Positions 18,311-27,402 are shown, counted from the first letter of the stretch. The stretch: 64,000 nt of DNA from an uncultured Chlorobiaceae bacterium (GCA_903895195.1 CAITSZ010000037.1:1-64000), one strand, 5' to 3'. Notes: generated by a model from the sequence alone, not told the origin. Numbers and translations: made by a program.

Positions 18311-18475
18311 TCGGCAGTAGGCAGAGTGGGCAGTCGGCAGTTGGCAGTTGGCAAGGTGCGTCAATCACCGCCAGCTGACGACGGATTTTACATCGTAACA
18401 GCAAAAGCTACGTAACACTTTTTTCCCCCTTGCCGACTGCCCACTGCCCACTGCCCACTGCCAACTGCCCACTGC
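18311..18475. repeat. Inverted pair of heptamer arrays
   Basis: Two arrays of the TGCCAAC/TGCCCAC heptamer face each other: the left one (18311-18354) reads as its complement (GGCAGTT), the right one (18430-18475) reads TGCCCAC/TGCCAAC. About 75 bases lie between. They fill the junction of two convergent genes, and the stop codon of the leftward gene overlaps the last unit. Confidence 0.75.
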
Positions 18476-19134
18476 TATCTTCCCCTCTCCGCTCCACCGG
18501 AACGAGGCTCCGAAGGCGGCTGAAACTGCACCGGAGCTTCAGCGATTTTCCGGTAAAGCTTGATGAGAAAGAGATGCTGAGGTCCGTTCAGCAAAAATGT
18601 TGCAAGCGCCTCCCACACCGAAACCCATGCTACAATAGTAAGCCCTTCGGCAAAAACAGTCTTGAGAAATGAGGGAGCGCCGTCAACAGCAAGCAGATGA
18701 TTGACCCATAAAGAGAGTCCGAGAATGATGATACCGATAACGAGAAGTGTTGCTGCGGTTCTCAGCATCTTGTTCATCGCTCCGAGTTCAAGCTCCCGCT
18801 GGTAGATAAAAAATTTTTGCACACTGGTGCGCACCCGCTGCATGTAATCCTCGGAAGGATAACACTCAAACATAAATCGGATCACAAAGCGAACCCGTCC
18901 TATTTCACGCGCACACTCTGTGAGATAATAGGCGAGATCTTCATCAAGATCCTTTTTATGATATGGAGCGGTTTTGTCGAAGTCCTCGTAGAGATCCTCA
19001 ACACGACGAGCAGCAACATCAACGATAACAAGCCCATCAACAGTATGTTCATAGCGGTCAACTATTCTCTTTGGCACAGGCACCGAATTAAATTGCTGTA
19101 ATAGCGGTTTATTACTTAATAAAAGTAATAACAA
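18475..19134 (-). CDS. Hypothetical membrane protein, two TM helices
   Basis: About 219 residues with a soluble N-terminal part (about 1-130, rich in acidic and Arg residues) and two predicted membrane helices near residues 143-163 (LLVIGIIILGLSLWV) and 176-196. The tail is Pro/Arg-rich and runs into a heptamer repeat array. No family recognised. The start is uncertain because no ATG lies near the N-terminus: TTG at 19134 or a downstream GTG are possible. It lies downstream of the third phoU-like gene on the same strand, separated by a GTCATCCCGA repeat. Confidence 0.65.
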   Translation of the reverse strand: MLLLLLSNKPLLQQFNSVPVPKRIVDRYEHTVDGLVIVDVAARRVEDLYEDFDKTAPYHKKDLDEDLAYYLTECAREIGRVRFVIRFMFECYPSEDYMQRVRTSVQKFFIYQRELELGAMNKMLRTAATLLVIGIIILGLSLWVNHLLAVDGAPSFLKTVFAEGLTIVAWVSVWEALATFLLNGPQHLFLIKLYRKIAEAPVQFQPPSEPRSGGAERGR

Positions 19135-19173
19135 TTTTTTTCTACTCCCAAGAAAACGCCCTCTTTCCCCATT

Positions 19174-19223
19174 GTCATCCCGAAATGCCTTCTTTCGTCA
19201 TCCCGAAACGCAGTGAGGGATCT
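19174..19223. repeat. GTCATCCCGA repeat, one and a half copies
   Basis: One partial copy (from 19174) and one full copy (from 19197, ending GAGGGATCT) of the dispersed repeat also found after ppk1 and before arsR. Confidence 0.6.
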
Positions 19224-19282
19224 ATTCTTTCTTCTCCCAGTTCCTCTCAGCCCCACCAGCCATTTTTCCCCTTGGGTTTTAT

Positions 19283-19951
19283 TTAAAGGAGATTATCACA
19301 GGAATCTTTATGCCTGGCAAGTTCACCTGTCACAAGATAAATAACATCTTGCGCAATCTTTGAAGCATGGTCAGCCATATGCTCAATATCCCTTGAAACG
19401 CTTAACGCATTGGTAAGGCGGATCACATCAGCATCCGCACTTTTCATTAAAGCAGTCACTTTTTTATATGCCTCTCGATGCATGGCATCAACATCATCAT
19501 TATGAGCACAAACCTGATCAGCAAGATCACGATCCTGCAACACAAAAGCATCAATCGATTTTGTAACCATCTCTCCGGCCAGCATAAACATTGAGTCAAA
19601 CTCTAGTAACTCCAGCAAAAAAGGACTTATTTCAGTCATCGAATCAATAATATGCATCGAAATTTCGCCGATACGCTCAAGCTCATCGCTAATCATCATG
19701 ATAGCGACAATAGTGCGCAGGTCTTTGGCTACCGGATGCTGTAAAGCTATAAACTGAATACACTGCTTCTCCAGGTCAATCTCCTCCATTTCCAGCTCCT
19801 TTTCCACAAGCTTGATACGAGGAACACTCTCTTCGTCCTGATATTTAACCGCAGCTAATGCGTCAATCAAATTTCCGACTACTCTCGTAGAAAGGACAAC
19901 AAAAACATGCGAAAGCTCCTGAATATGCACATGAACCGGTCGATCTGGCAT
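19283..19951 (-). CDS. phoU: PhoU-like protein (third copy)
   Basis: A 222-residue PhoU-domain protein closest to the copy at 12.4-13.0 kb: both begin MPDRP and share an identical spacing of motifs. The first metal-site motif is DELERIGEISMHI (Asp changed to Glu) and the second is SRDIEHMADHASKIAQDVIYL. Unlike the other two copies it has no repeat protein behind it; a membrane protein lies downstream instead. A PHO-box-like site is about 310 bases upstream. Phosphate control is likely, but the specific partner is unknown. Confidence 0.9.
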   Translation of the reverse strand: MPDRPVHVHIQELSHVFVVLSTRVVGNLIDALAAVKYQDEESVPRIKLVEKELEMEEIDLEKQCIQFIALQHPVAKDLRTIVAIMMISDELERIGEISMHIIDSMTEISPFLLELLEFDSMFMLAGEMVTKSIDAFVLQDRDLADQVCAHNDDVDAMHREAYKKVTALMKSADADVIRLTNALSVSRDIEHMADHASKIAQDVIYLVTGELARHKDSCDNLL

Positions 19952-20410
19952 AAGAATAGAAGTTTGACTGCATTAAAAGTAACGTTTCACATCAAGGCAA
20001 AAGAATAGGACATGAAATGACTGTTGTCCCAAGTCAGTTGTCAACTATCCAATGCTTTCAGGTGAAAAAAACTTTTCATGGAATAACTGACAATGGCGCA
20101 ACTCCCTGATTAAATTGCTGAGCTATCAACCCGTGCAAATGTATTTAAAAGAGCAATCAAAGCCGCAATCTTCAACTCAAGCCTTTTACCGGTCAAAACC
20201 CGTTCAATGAGGCCAGACGCCACTCTTTACTGCGTAACGCTCATTAGGGCATAAAAGAATTTGCACCAATGTAACAGAACTCCACTGTGAGGAACCGTAG
20301 GTAATTATTAACATGAAAAGTGCAATACGACAGGACGATACGTAGGGCGCAATGATGTAATGCAATAGGAACAGAGTACTGGCTGGATAAACAATTAATC
20401 GAGAGAACCC
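19952..20410. other. Divergent intergenic region, 459 bases
   Basis: Between the leftward phoU-like gene and the small DUF2934 gene. No gene seen. It holds a PHO-box-like repeat at 20260-20276 and presumably two promoters. Confidence 0.5.
20260..20276. promoter_or_regulatory. PHO-box-like repeat (TTTGCA-N5-GTAACA)
   Basis: Same half-sites and 11-bp period as the site at 13176-13192. It lies between the third phoU-like gene and the DUF2934 gene and could serve either. Confidence 0.5.
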
Positions 20411-20584
20411 ATGGCAATCAATGAGGAAGTATCGGGACAGGATGTTTATGAAGTTCCAACATCAGCGGAGCAACAGGAAGAAGAAATCAGACTTGCTGCC
20501 TATTATCTCTGGGAATCGAAGGGTAGGGTCAATGGATCGGATGCAGATGACTGGCTTGAAGCAGAAAAGTGGGTGAAAGACTGA
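20411..20584 (+). CDS. DUF2934 small protein, 57 aa
   Basis: A 57-residue protein whose C-terminal half matches the DUF2934 pattern: [15 protein letters not shown] followed by [12 protein letters not shown]. The family is small, cytoplasmic and of unknown function. The N-terminal 25 residues are acidic and probably disordered. GAGAGA precedes the ATG, and a strong intrinsic terminator follows 26 bases after the stop, so it is a single-gene unit. Confidence 0.8.
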   Translation: MAINEEVSGQDVYEVPTSAEQQEEEIRLAAYYLWESKGRVNGSDADDWLEAEKWVKD

Positions 20585-20610
20585 TAGTATTCTGTCTATT
20601 GATCATTTTC

Positions 20611-20643
20611 AAAAAGGCCGCTCTCCAGGTGAGCGGCTTTTTT
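20611..20643 (+). terminator. Intrinsic terminator after DUF2934 gene
   Basis: GCCGCTC/GAGCGGC core stem extended by A/T pairs, loop TCCAGGT, followed by a run of T. Confidence 0.85.
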
Positions 20644-20679
20644 AACTCTGCTGTTAAGCTGGATAGGTTTCAATACTTC

Positions 20680-20696
20680 TGTTACATAATTGCAAA
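20680..20696 (+). promoter_or_regulatory. PHO-box-like repeat (TGTTAC-N5-TGCAAA)
   Basis: Reverse orientation of the TTTGCA-N5-GTAACA site, about 200 bases before the metallophosphoesterase. A third weak half-site (TCAAAA at 20702) continues the 11-bp period. Confidence 0.5.
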
Positions 20697-20897
20697 CAAA
20701 GTCAAAACCGAAAAAACAGCAGGCAGCTTCTCAGTATATTAATAGAAGTTCTTTTTCAAATCTCAACCATTAATAAGGTTTACTTTATGCCCTTTGAACT
20801 GTAAATCACTGGATCATTGCAGCACCTGAAACATTCATTCATATAGGGCTTTGCTGCCGGAATTTAATCAATCACTTTTCTAAACAACAAATATTCG

Positions 20898-22613
20898 ATG
20901 AGCAACCGTTATCTGCGAAAAATCGCATCAATGTCAGCATTGGTGTTCGCTTTTTTGAGCGGAGCAGCCTCAGCATCAGCGGAGCCTTGGAAATTCGGTG
21001 TCATGGGTGACTCCCAGTGGACCACTGCTGATCCGGCCAACGCTAATCCCTCAACTGTACCAGTCACGATTATCAATCAGGTCAATCAGGAATTCATCAA
21101 GGCTGGTGTTAAATTCGTCATCGCAGTTGGTGATCTGAGTGACGATGGCAATGATATATCCGAAGTGACACGTGCAAAGGCTTCTCAACCACTTCTTGAT
21201 GCCGGTATAGGCTTTTTTCCGTTTCGCGGCAACCATGAGACTGTTGGTCTGAACAATGGGTACGGTCTATCGGTATTCCGCTCCAATTACCCTCAAACCC
21301 GGACAGGAACCTTCACAAAGAGTGATCATCAGCACTATCAGGTCGGCAGTGGTTTCAGCAGTCCCGTCTCAGTCAGCACTGACCTCGATGGCATGAGTTA
21401 CTCGTTTGACTATGGTGACCCTGAAAACAGTGCCCGTTTTGTGATTCTCGATACCTGGGCAACGCCGACAAAAGTCGATAAAAACCCCAATGGTTATGCA
21501 TACGGCTACACCGTCAATGATCAGCAGGCGTGGATAAGCAGCAGCCTTGACAAAAAAGCCGGAAAGAGTGCTCACGCCTTCGTCTTTTCACATCAGCCGC
21601 TGATAGCTGAAGGTCATCAGGACACCATGTTCAACGGCTATACAAATTCAAATACTGACTGGCAGAACAGATTTTTCTCCAGCATGCAGGATAACGGTGT
21701 GAAGTTTTATATTTGCGGTCATGACCATATTCACCAGCGCTCAATTATTGCCAGCCCGGACGGCAAATCTCACATCGAAGAGATAATCTGCGCGTCCAAC
21801 AGCAGCAAGTTCTACACACCAAAGCCACTGGACGAACCCAAATGGTTTGGCCAGAAAACCCGTGAAACGTCCATAGCACAGGAACGATATACGGTTGGGT
21901 ACTATATCTATACGGTTGACGGGCCATGTGTTACGGTCGATTATTACTCCGATGACCACGGCAACTGGATGTCAGATGCCAACTATCCTGATGGAGCAGG
22001 CAAGGCGGATACCGGTATAACCCCTCAATTCCACTTTGTCAAAAAAGAGACATGGAGCTACAGCACAAACGGCAAGGAATTTCTTATACCTCAGGCAGCA
22101 AGCTATGCCAAGGTGTCGGACAGTTTCAAAGGCACCATTATGCGAATTCTTGATGGCACAAATAACAGTACAGAAAGGGATGGCTCTCTTGATACCAAGG
22201 GAGGGGTTGGTCGAAAGTTGACAAAGACAGTAGATACAGGTTGGCACGACAATCCATCGTCCCTGCAATCGAAAAGTAACACATGCCTTGCCAGCAATAT
22301 TCTGCAACTGACAGGCATGGGCTACCTTGGCCGGGAACAGACCGATGTTTACACACTTTCTTTAACGTATCACCCTGATAAGGTATCCCCACATCATGTC
22401 AAAGCAGACTTTTTCACGCTCGCGACCAGAGAGGCTAACGGCCAATGGGTCAAGGCTGTTGATAAAAATTCAGGTGGAACCTCAACCTTTGTTGACGGCC
22501 CTTGGAAAAAAGGATATGCTTTAGGCACCTGCGGCATCGACCGACGCAGAAAGACAGTCTGGGCTGTCATTAACCATAACGGCAATTTTGCGGCAGCCAG
22601 GTTTGACAAGTAA
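20898..22613 (+). CDS. Secreted metallophosphoesterase, 571 aa
   Basis: Calcineurin-like phosphoesterase with a signal peptide (residues 1-28, ASASAEPWKF at the cleavage region). Dinuclear metal motifs are in order: GVMGDSQW, VAVGDLSDDG-type Asp, FRGNHET, FVFSHQP and ICGHDHIHQ. The C-terminal ~220 residues form an extra, probably beta-rich region of unknown role. It probably releases phosphate from organic esters in the periplasm or outside the cell. A PHO-box-like repeat upstream and the neighbouring phoU-like gene support a phosphate-starvation role. Confidence 0.92.
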   Translation: MSNRYLRKIASMSALVFAFLSGAASASAEPWKFGVMGDSQWTTADPANANPSTVPVTIINQVNQEFIKAGVKFVIAVGDLSDDGNDISEVTRAKASQPLLDAGIGFFPFRGNHETVGLNNGYGLSVFRSNYPQTRTGTFTKSDHQHYQVGSGFSSPVSVSTDLDGMSYSFDYGDPENSARFVILDTWATPTKVDKNPNGYAYGYTVNDQQAWISSSLDKKAGKSAHAFVFSHQPLIAEGHQDTMFNGYTNSNTDWQNRFFSSMQDNGVKFYICGHDHIHQRSIIASPDGKSHIEEIICASNSSKFYTPKPLDEPKWFGQKTRETSIAQERYTVGYYIYTVDGPCVTVDYYSDDHGNWMSDANYPDGAGKADTGITPQFHFVKKETWSYSTNGKEFLIPQAASYAKVSDSFKGTIMRILDGTNNSTERDGSLDTKGGVGRKLTKTVDTGWHDNPSSLQSKSNTCLASNILQLTGMGYLGREQTDVYTLSLTYHPDKVSPHHVKADFFTLATREANGQWVKAVDKNSGGTSTFVDGPWKKGYALGTCGIDRRRKTVWAVINHNGNFAAARFDK

Positions 22614-22640
22614 GGAAATATCCCTGCACGCTTCCACCCT

Positions 22641-22667
22641 GTCATCCCGAAACGCAGAGAGGGATCT
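22641..22667. repeat. GTCATCCCGA repeat copy
   Basis: Copy of the dispersed repeat, ending GAGGGATCT, between the metallophosphoesterase and the ars operon. Confidence 0.6.
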
Positions 22668-22720
22668 TTTTTCTCTCAACCTTATAGTTCAATAGTTCAA
22701 ATAATGTTGTATAATAAAGC

Positions 22721-23080
22721 ATGAAAAAAATCATAGCTACAGCAATATTTGAATCGCTCTCATCCGGTGTCAGGCTCGATGTCTATCGATTACTTGTCAA
22801 AAAAGGCCCCGAAGGCATGGTAGCCGGTGATATTGGCACGGCGCTCGATGTGCCGCCCACCAATCTTTCGTTCCATCTGAAAACACTAACGCATACCGCT
22901 CTCGTAACAGTTGAGCAGGAAGGCCGCTTTCAGCGCTACCGCGCCAACCTTCCCTTAATGATGGAGCTGATTGCCTATCTCACCGAGGAGTGCTGTGGCG
23001 GTAATCCGGAACAGTGCGGCGACTTCACTGCATCATCAATTTGTCCGCAGTGCATCGACCCGACATCAGAAATAAAATGA
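22721..23080 (+). CDS. arsR: ArsR-family arsenic-responsive repressor
   Basis: Winged-helix repressor of 119 residues, first gene of the ars operon, expected to release the operon promoter on binding As(III). The recognition helix region is VPPTNLSFHLKTLTHTALV. Cysteines cluster near the C-terminus (EECCGGNPEQCGDF and ICPQCID), suggesting a C-terminal trivalent-metalloid site rather than the classic helix-3 CxC. arsC follows after 25 bases. Confidence 0.93.
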   Translation: MKKIIATAIFESLSSGVRLDVYRLLVKKGPEGMVAGDIGTALDVPPTNLSFHLKTLTHTALVTVEQEGRFQRYRANLPLMMELIAYLTEECCGGNPEQCGDFTASSICPQCIDPTSEIK

Positions 23081-23105
23081 ACCCCTAAATCACTCCTTTA
23101 TTATC

Positions 23106-23534
23106 ATGAAAAAATCAGTGCTTATTCTCTGTACCGGCAACTCATGCCGCAGCCAGATGGCAGAAGGCTTTCTTCGTTCGTTTGACAGTTCACTCGAAGT
23201 TTATTCCGCAGGCACGAAACCATCAGAATCAGTGCATCCGCTTGCTGTAAAAGTGATGCATGAAGAGTGGATCGATATCAGTTTATCTAAACCAAAAAGC
23301 GTTGATGAATTTCTCCAGAGACCTTTCGACTATGTCATCACAGTTTGCGATGCGGCAAAAGAGTCCTGCCCCCTTTTTACAGGTACGGTAGAGCATCGGC
23401 TGCACATCGGGTTTGACGATCCTGCAGAAGCCACCGGCACACAGGAAGAAATAATGGCAGTGTTCCGGCGGGTTCGAAACGAAATCAACCAGCGCTTCCG
23501 TCAGTTTTATAACGATAATCTAACCGGCAAGTAA
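23106..23534 (+). CDS. arsC: Arsenate reductase, LMW-phosphatase type (copy 1)
   Basis: Reduces arsenate to arsenite in the cytoplasm. The P-loop [13 protein letters not shown] is at the N-terminus, and the Cys pair in [10 protein letters not shown] (spacing of seven) matches the thioredoxin-coupled ArsC cascade. 142 residues is the usual length. It lies 5 bases before acr3, so transport and reduction are co-expressed. Confidence 0.95.
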   Translation: MKKSVLILCTGNSCRSQMAEGFLRSFDSSLEVYSAGTKPSESVHPLAVKVMHEEWIDISLSKPKSVDEFLQRPFDYVITVCDAAKESCPLFTGTVEHRLHIGFDDPAEATGTQEEIMAVFRRVRNEINQRFRQFYNDNLTGK

Positions 23535-23539
23535 CCCTT

Positions 23540-24595
23540 ATGAGCATAGCTGTAAAACAACTCTCATTTCTTGATCGCTATCTGACACTCTGGATATTTC
23601 TTGCCATGGCTGCAGGCGTGCTGTCTGGCTATCTGTTTCCCGGTGTTCCGGGCTTCTGGAATCTTTTTCAGTCAGGCACAACCAACATCCTCATAGCTGC
23701 AGGGCTCATTGTCATGATGTACCCACCGCTGGCAAAGGTAAAGTATGAGGAGTTGGGTGACGTCTTTCGCAACACAAAAGTGCTTGCCCTCTCGCTTGTT
23801 CAGAACTGGGTCATCGGGCCGGTTCTCATGTTCATTCTGGCGGTGCTTCTGCTCTCCGATATGCCGCACTACATGGCGGGCCTCATCATGATCGGTCTTG
23901 CCCGCTGCATCGCCATGGTCATTGTCTGGAACGAACTTGCCAAAGGCGATACCGAGTATGCCGCCGGGCTGGTCGCCTTCAACTCCGTCTTTCAGGTTCT
24001 CTTTTTCCCTCTCTATGCCTGGATCTTTCTGACGGTACTGCCAAAGTGGCTCGGTCTGACCTCATTCGTCGTTGATATCTCCATAGCCGACATTGCCGTT
24101 TCAGTTTTTATCTATCTGGGCATTCCCTTTATTGCCGGCTTTCTGACCCGTTTTGTCATGCTTCGCCTCAAAGGCAAAGAGTGGTATGAGCACGAGTTCA
24201 TTCCCCGTATCAGTCCGCTCACACTCATGGCACTGCTTTTCACAATTGTGGTCATGTTTTCACTGAAGGGAGGCTATATCGTTTCAATCCCGCTCGACGT
24301 CGTTCGTATTGCCATACCTCTTCTGCTTTACTTCGTCATCATGTTTCTGCTTTCGTTTTATATGGGAAAGAAAGTCGGAGCGGACTACTCCAAAACAGCA
24401 ACACTCTCCTTCACTGCCGCAAGCAACAACTTTGAGCTTGCCATTGCTGTAGCGATAGCCGTTTTCGGCATCAACTCAGGCGAAGCTTTTGCTGCAGTCA
24501 TCGGCCCTCTGGTTGAAGTTCCAGCTCTTATTGCTCTTGTCAATGTAGCCCTCTGGTTCAAGGGCAAATATTTCGGTGAAACAGCAGAAGCCTGA
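23540..24595 (+). CDS. acr3: Acr3-type arsenite efflux permease
   Basis: Inner-membrane arsenite exporter of 351 residues with about 10 hydrophobic helices. The conserved Cys is in [19 protein letters not shown], followed by the family's [19 protein letters not shown] and [14 protein letters not shown] motifs. It belongs to the BASS superfamily Acr3 branch rather than ArsB. It sits between two arsC genes, and arsD/arsA downstream suggest it is energised by the ArsA ATPase. Confidence 0.95.
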   Translation: MSIAVKQLSFLDRYLTLWIFLAMAAGVLSGYLFPGVPGFWNLFQSGTTNILIAAGLIVMMYPPLAKVKYEELGDVFRNTKVLALSLVQNWVIGPVLMFILAVLLLSDMPHYMAGLIMIGLARCIAMVIVWNELAKGDTEYAAGLVAFNSVFQVLFFPLYAWIFLTVLPKWLGLTSFVVDISIADIAVSVFIYLGIPFIAGFLTRFVMLRLKGKEWYEHEFIPRISPLTLMALLFTIVVMFSLKGGYIVSIPLDVVRIAIPLLLYFVIMFLLSFYMGKKVGADYSKTATLSFTAASNNFELAIAVAIAVFGINSGEAFAAVIGPLVEVPALIALVNVALWFKGKYFGETAEA

Positions 24596-24621
24596 TCGCA
24601 ACCTATTAATCACTATTCCAT

Positions 24622-25080
24622 ATGCAAAAAAAACAAAACGTGCTTTTTCTCTGTACCGGCAACTCATGTCGGAGCCAGATGGCAGAAGGGCTGCTTCGCC
24701 ACCATGCTGGGGAACGCTTCGAAGCTTTAAGCGCAGGGCTTGAACCCGGCAATGAAGTCCATCCTTTGGCGATACAGGTAATGCAGGAAATTGGTATCGA
24801 TATCAGCTCTCAACAACCGAAAGCTGTAGATGTATTCCTTGGAAAAACCATGATTCATTACCTGCTGATTGTGTGTAACAAGGCACAGTCAACCTGCCCT
24901 CGAATATGGCCGGGACTGCCGGATGAAAAAAGATATTACTGGCCGGTCGACGATCCTGCATCGATATCCGGAACAACGGAAGAGCAACTTGTTGTTTTTC
25001 GTGAGGTTCGTGACGAACTTCAGCAGAAAATAACCTCATGGCTTAACGAAGTTTCATTATCAGCTTCAATTAACAGCTAA
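24622..25080 (+). CDS. arsC: Arsenate reductase, LMW-phosphatase type (copy 2)
   Basis: Second thioredoxin-type ArsC of 152 residues, clearly diverged from copy 1. P-loop [13 protein letters not shown] and the Cys pair in VCNKAQSTCPRIWPG are intact, so both copies should be active. It carries the RYYWPVDDPA segment of the longer ArsC subgroup, unlike copy 1. arsD follows after 12 bases. Confidence 0.94.
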   Translation: MQKKQNVLFLCTGNSCRSQMAEGLLRHHAGERFEALSAGLEPGNEVHPLAIQVMQEIGIDISSQQPKAVDVFLGKTMIHYLLIVCNKAQSTCPRIWPGLPDEKRYYWPVDDPASISGTTEEQLVVFREVRDELQQKITSWLNEVSLSASINS

Positions 25081-25092
25081 TCAAGGGTTACT

Positions 25093-25452
25093 ATGAAAAA
25101 AATTCAGGTATATGATCCTGCACTTTGTTGCTCAACAGGGGTGTGTGGTGTCGATGCAGATCAGGCATTGATAAGCTTCTCAGCAGATGTCGAGTGGGCA
25201 AGGCAGCAGGGCGCCCAGATTGAACGATTCAATCTTGCACAGCAGCCAATTGCTTTCGCAGAAAATCAGATTGTCAAGGCATTCCTCGAGCACTCTGCCG
25301 AGGACGGTTTGCCGCTTATTCTCCTTGATGGGGCAATAATTTTGTCAGGCCGATACCCAAGCCGGACAGAGCTTGCTTCCTGGATCAACATTCTCCCGCC
25401 TGATGCAGCTAAACCGGCAAAGAGCTGTTGCTCAGGCCGAAACTGCTGCTGA
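25093..25452 (+). CDS. arsD: ArsD arsenite metallochaperone
   Basis: Small thioredoxin-fold chaperone that hands As(III) to ArsA. The three N-terminal cysteines (ALCCSTGVC; residues 12, 13, 18) are the metalloid site, and two vicinal Cys pairs end the protein (CCSGRNCC). 119 residues is typical. It precedes arsA by 17 bases, as usual. Confidence 0.95.
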   Translation: MKKIQVYDPALCCSTGVCGVDADQALISFSADVEWARQQGAQIERFNLAQQPIAFAENQIVKAFLEHSAEDGLPLILLDGAIILSGRYPSRTELASWINILPPDAAKPAKSCCSGRNCC

Positions 25453-25469
25453 CCACAATCAAACTTACT

Positions 25470-27227
25470 ATGGTATTTCTCAAGCAGCCGCCACGCTTCC
25501 TTTTCTTCACTGGAAAGGGAGGCGTCGGCAAAACCTCCATTGCATGCGCAACTGCCATGCAGCTTGCCGATGACGGCAAAAGAGTGCTCCTTGTCAGCAC
25601 CGACCCGGCATCCAACGTCGGGCAGGTTTTCGGTGTCACAATAGGCGATCAGATTACGGCCATCAGTGCGATGGAACGCCTTTTTGCCCTGGAAATCGAT
25701 CCCCAGGCAGCAGCTCAGATCTACCGCGACCGAATCGTCGGACCGGTTCGCGGCATACTCCCCGAAAGCGTTGTCAAGAGTATTGAAGAACAGCTTTCCG
25801 GTGCCTGTACAACTGAAATCGCCGCCTTCGACGAATTCACCTCCCTACTGACTGACACGGCTCTCCATGCCCGGTTCGATCATATCGTTTTCGATACGGC
25901 ACCGACCGGCCATACCATCAGGCTCTTGCAGCTGCCCGGTGCCTGGAGCAGCTTTATTGAAGAGGGAAAAGGTGATGCATCGTGTCTTGGCCCGTTGGCC
26001 GGACTGCTCAAGCAACGGACTCAGTACAAGGAAGCTGTTGATGCTTTGGCAGCCCCCCTGCATACCCGCATGGTGTTGGTCTCCCGTGCCCAGAATGCAA
26101 CCCTGCAGGAAGTTGCACGCACCTCTCAGGAGCTTGCAGCCATTGGCATCTCACAACACTATCTTGTCATTAATGGACTGCTCCCCGAAAGTGAAACCCG
26201 TCATGACGATCTCGCCAAGGCTATCTTTGCCCGTGAGCAGGCGGCACTCTCAGCAATGCCCGAAATTCTGAAAGCATTGCCCTGCGACCATCTTACTCTC
26301 AAGTCCTTCAATCTTGTCGGTCTTGACGCCCTGCGGCAATTACTTACTGAAAACGTTCTGCAGCAACTACCCGATAGAGATCAACCCATCACCATCAACG
26401 CTCCCGGACTCTCATCACTGGTTGATGAAATCGCTGCCGACAGTCACGGCCTCATCATGTTTATGGGTAAAGGCGGGGTGGGCAAAACCACATTGGCCGC
26501 AGCAGTTGCTGTTGAACTGGCAAAGAGGGGTTTCCCGACACACCTGACAACCACCGACCCGGCAGCACATCTCACCGGAACGTTGACCGGTAGAGTCGAA
26601 AACCTCACCGTAAGCCGCATTGACCCTGAAGTGGAAACCGATCGCTACCGCCAGCAGGTACTCGATACCAAAGGCGCTCAGCTCGATGCCGAAGGCTTCG
26701 CCCTGCTTCAGGAAGACCTGCGTTCGCCATGCACGGAAGAAATCGCTGTATTTCAGGCCTTCTCGCGCATCATCAGGGAGGCGGATAAAAAATTTGTTGT
26801 TATAGACACAGCACCCACAGGTCATACACTGCTGCTGCTCGATGCCACAGGGGCTTATCACCGCGAAGTCAGCCGTCAGGCGGGTAAGGAAGGTTTGCAC
26901 GATGTCACGCCCATGATGCAGCTGCAAGACCCGAAACAGACCAAGGTATTGATTGTAACCTTAGCAGAAACAACGCCTGTCCTTGAAGCCCTCAATCTGC
27001 AGGCCGATTTGCGTCGGGCAGGCATCGAACCATGGGCCTGGATCATCAACAACAGTATAGCAGCAGCCCCCGGTCTTGGTTCCAATCTCTTAAAACAAAG
27101 AGCGCTGAATGAAGTCAGTGAAATTGACGCTGTAGCACATCACTATGCCACCCGCTTCGCAGTTATCCCCTTAATGAAAGAAGAACCCGTAGGCCAGCAG
27201 AACCTCCATCATCTAATCCAAACCTGA
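25470..27227 (+). CDS. arsA: ArsA arsenite-stimulated ATPase
   Basis: Soluble two-halved ATPase that drives arsenite export with the membrane permease. Both halves carry a deviant Walker A (FTGKGGVGKTS and FMGKGGVGKTT) and the DTAPTGHT signature. The three metalloid cysteines are recognisable in LSGACTTEIAAF, GDASCLGPLAG and RSPCTEEIAVF. The ATG at 25470 is chosen over a TTG inside arsD because the protein then starts MVFLKQPPRFLFF and has the usual 585-residue length. Confidence 0.95.
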   Translation: MVFLKQPPRFLFFTGKGGVGKTSIACATAMQLADDGKRVLLVSTDPASNVGQVFGVTIGDQITAISAMERLFALEIDPQAAAQIYRDRIVGPVRGILPESVVKSIEEQLSGACTTEIAAFDEFTSLLTDTALHARFDHIVFDTAPTGHTIRLLQLPGAWSSFIEEGKGDASCLGPLAGLLKQRTQYKEAVDALAAPLHTRMVLVSRAQNATLQEVARTSQELAAIGISQHYLVINGLLPESETRHDDLAKAIFAREQAALSAMPEILKALPCDHLTLKSFNLVGLDALRQLLTENVLQQLPDRDQPITINAPGLSSLVDEIAADSHGLIMFMGKGGVGKTTLAAAVAVELAKRGFPTHLTTTDPAAHLTGTLTGRVENLTVSRIDPEVETDRYRQQVLDTKGAQLDAEGFALLQEDLRSPCTEEIAVFQAFSRIIREADKKFVVIDTAPTGHTLLLLDATGAYHREVSRQAGKEGLHDVTPMMQLQDPKQTKVLIVTLAETTPVLEALNLQADLRRAGIEPWAWIINNSIAAAPGLGSNLLKQRALNEVSEIDAVAHHYATRFAVIPLMKEEPVGQQNLHHLIQT

Positions 27228-27237
27228 ATATAAAGCC

Positions 27238-27275
27238 ATAAGTCCTATAGGACATATAGACCCTATAGGACTTAT
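27238..27275. repeat. Inverted ATAAGTCCTATAGG repeat after arsA
   Basis: Perfect 14-bp inverted repeat (27238-27251 and 27262-27275) with a 10-base loop, 10 bases after the arsA stop. It may act as a transcription end and is also a copy of the ATAAGTCCTATAGG module found at 48.4 and 59.0-59.2 kb. Confidence 0.6.
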
Positions 27276-27294
27276 TCCTCCCTTCGATCCCCAC

Positions 27295-27402
27295 CGCCAA
27301 CCGCCAACTGCCCACTGCCCACTGCCAACTGCCAACTGCCCACTGTTTTAAATCTCAGTACTCAGCACTCAGCACTCAGCAGCGCTCAGCAGCACTCAGC
27401 AC
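27295..27402. repeat. Composite heptamer array (CTGCCAA then CACTCAG)
   Basis: About seven TGCCAAC/TGCCCAC heptamers (27295-27345), a TTTTAAATCTCAG link, then CTCAGCA-type heptamers up to 27402. The stop codon of the leftward metallophosphoesterase lies immediately after the array. Same order of modules as at 34.0 and 48.4 kb. Confidence 0.75.

Noticed and set aside
18395..18417. Pair of GTAACA hexamers after the decarboxylase
   Set aside because: Spacing is 17 bp, not 11, and it lies between repeat arrays at a convergent junction.
20787..20843. Short MPFEL start resembling a second MPFELESIG start near 15505
   Set aside because: The two 25-base stretches are similar, but neither gives a convincing gene; possibly remnants, too weak to call.
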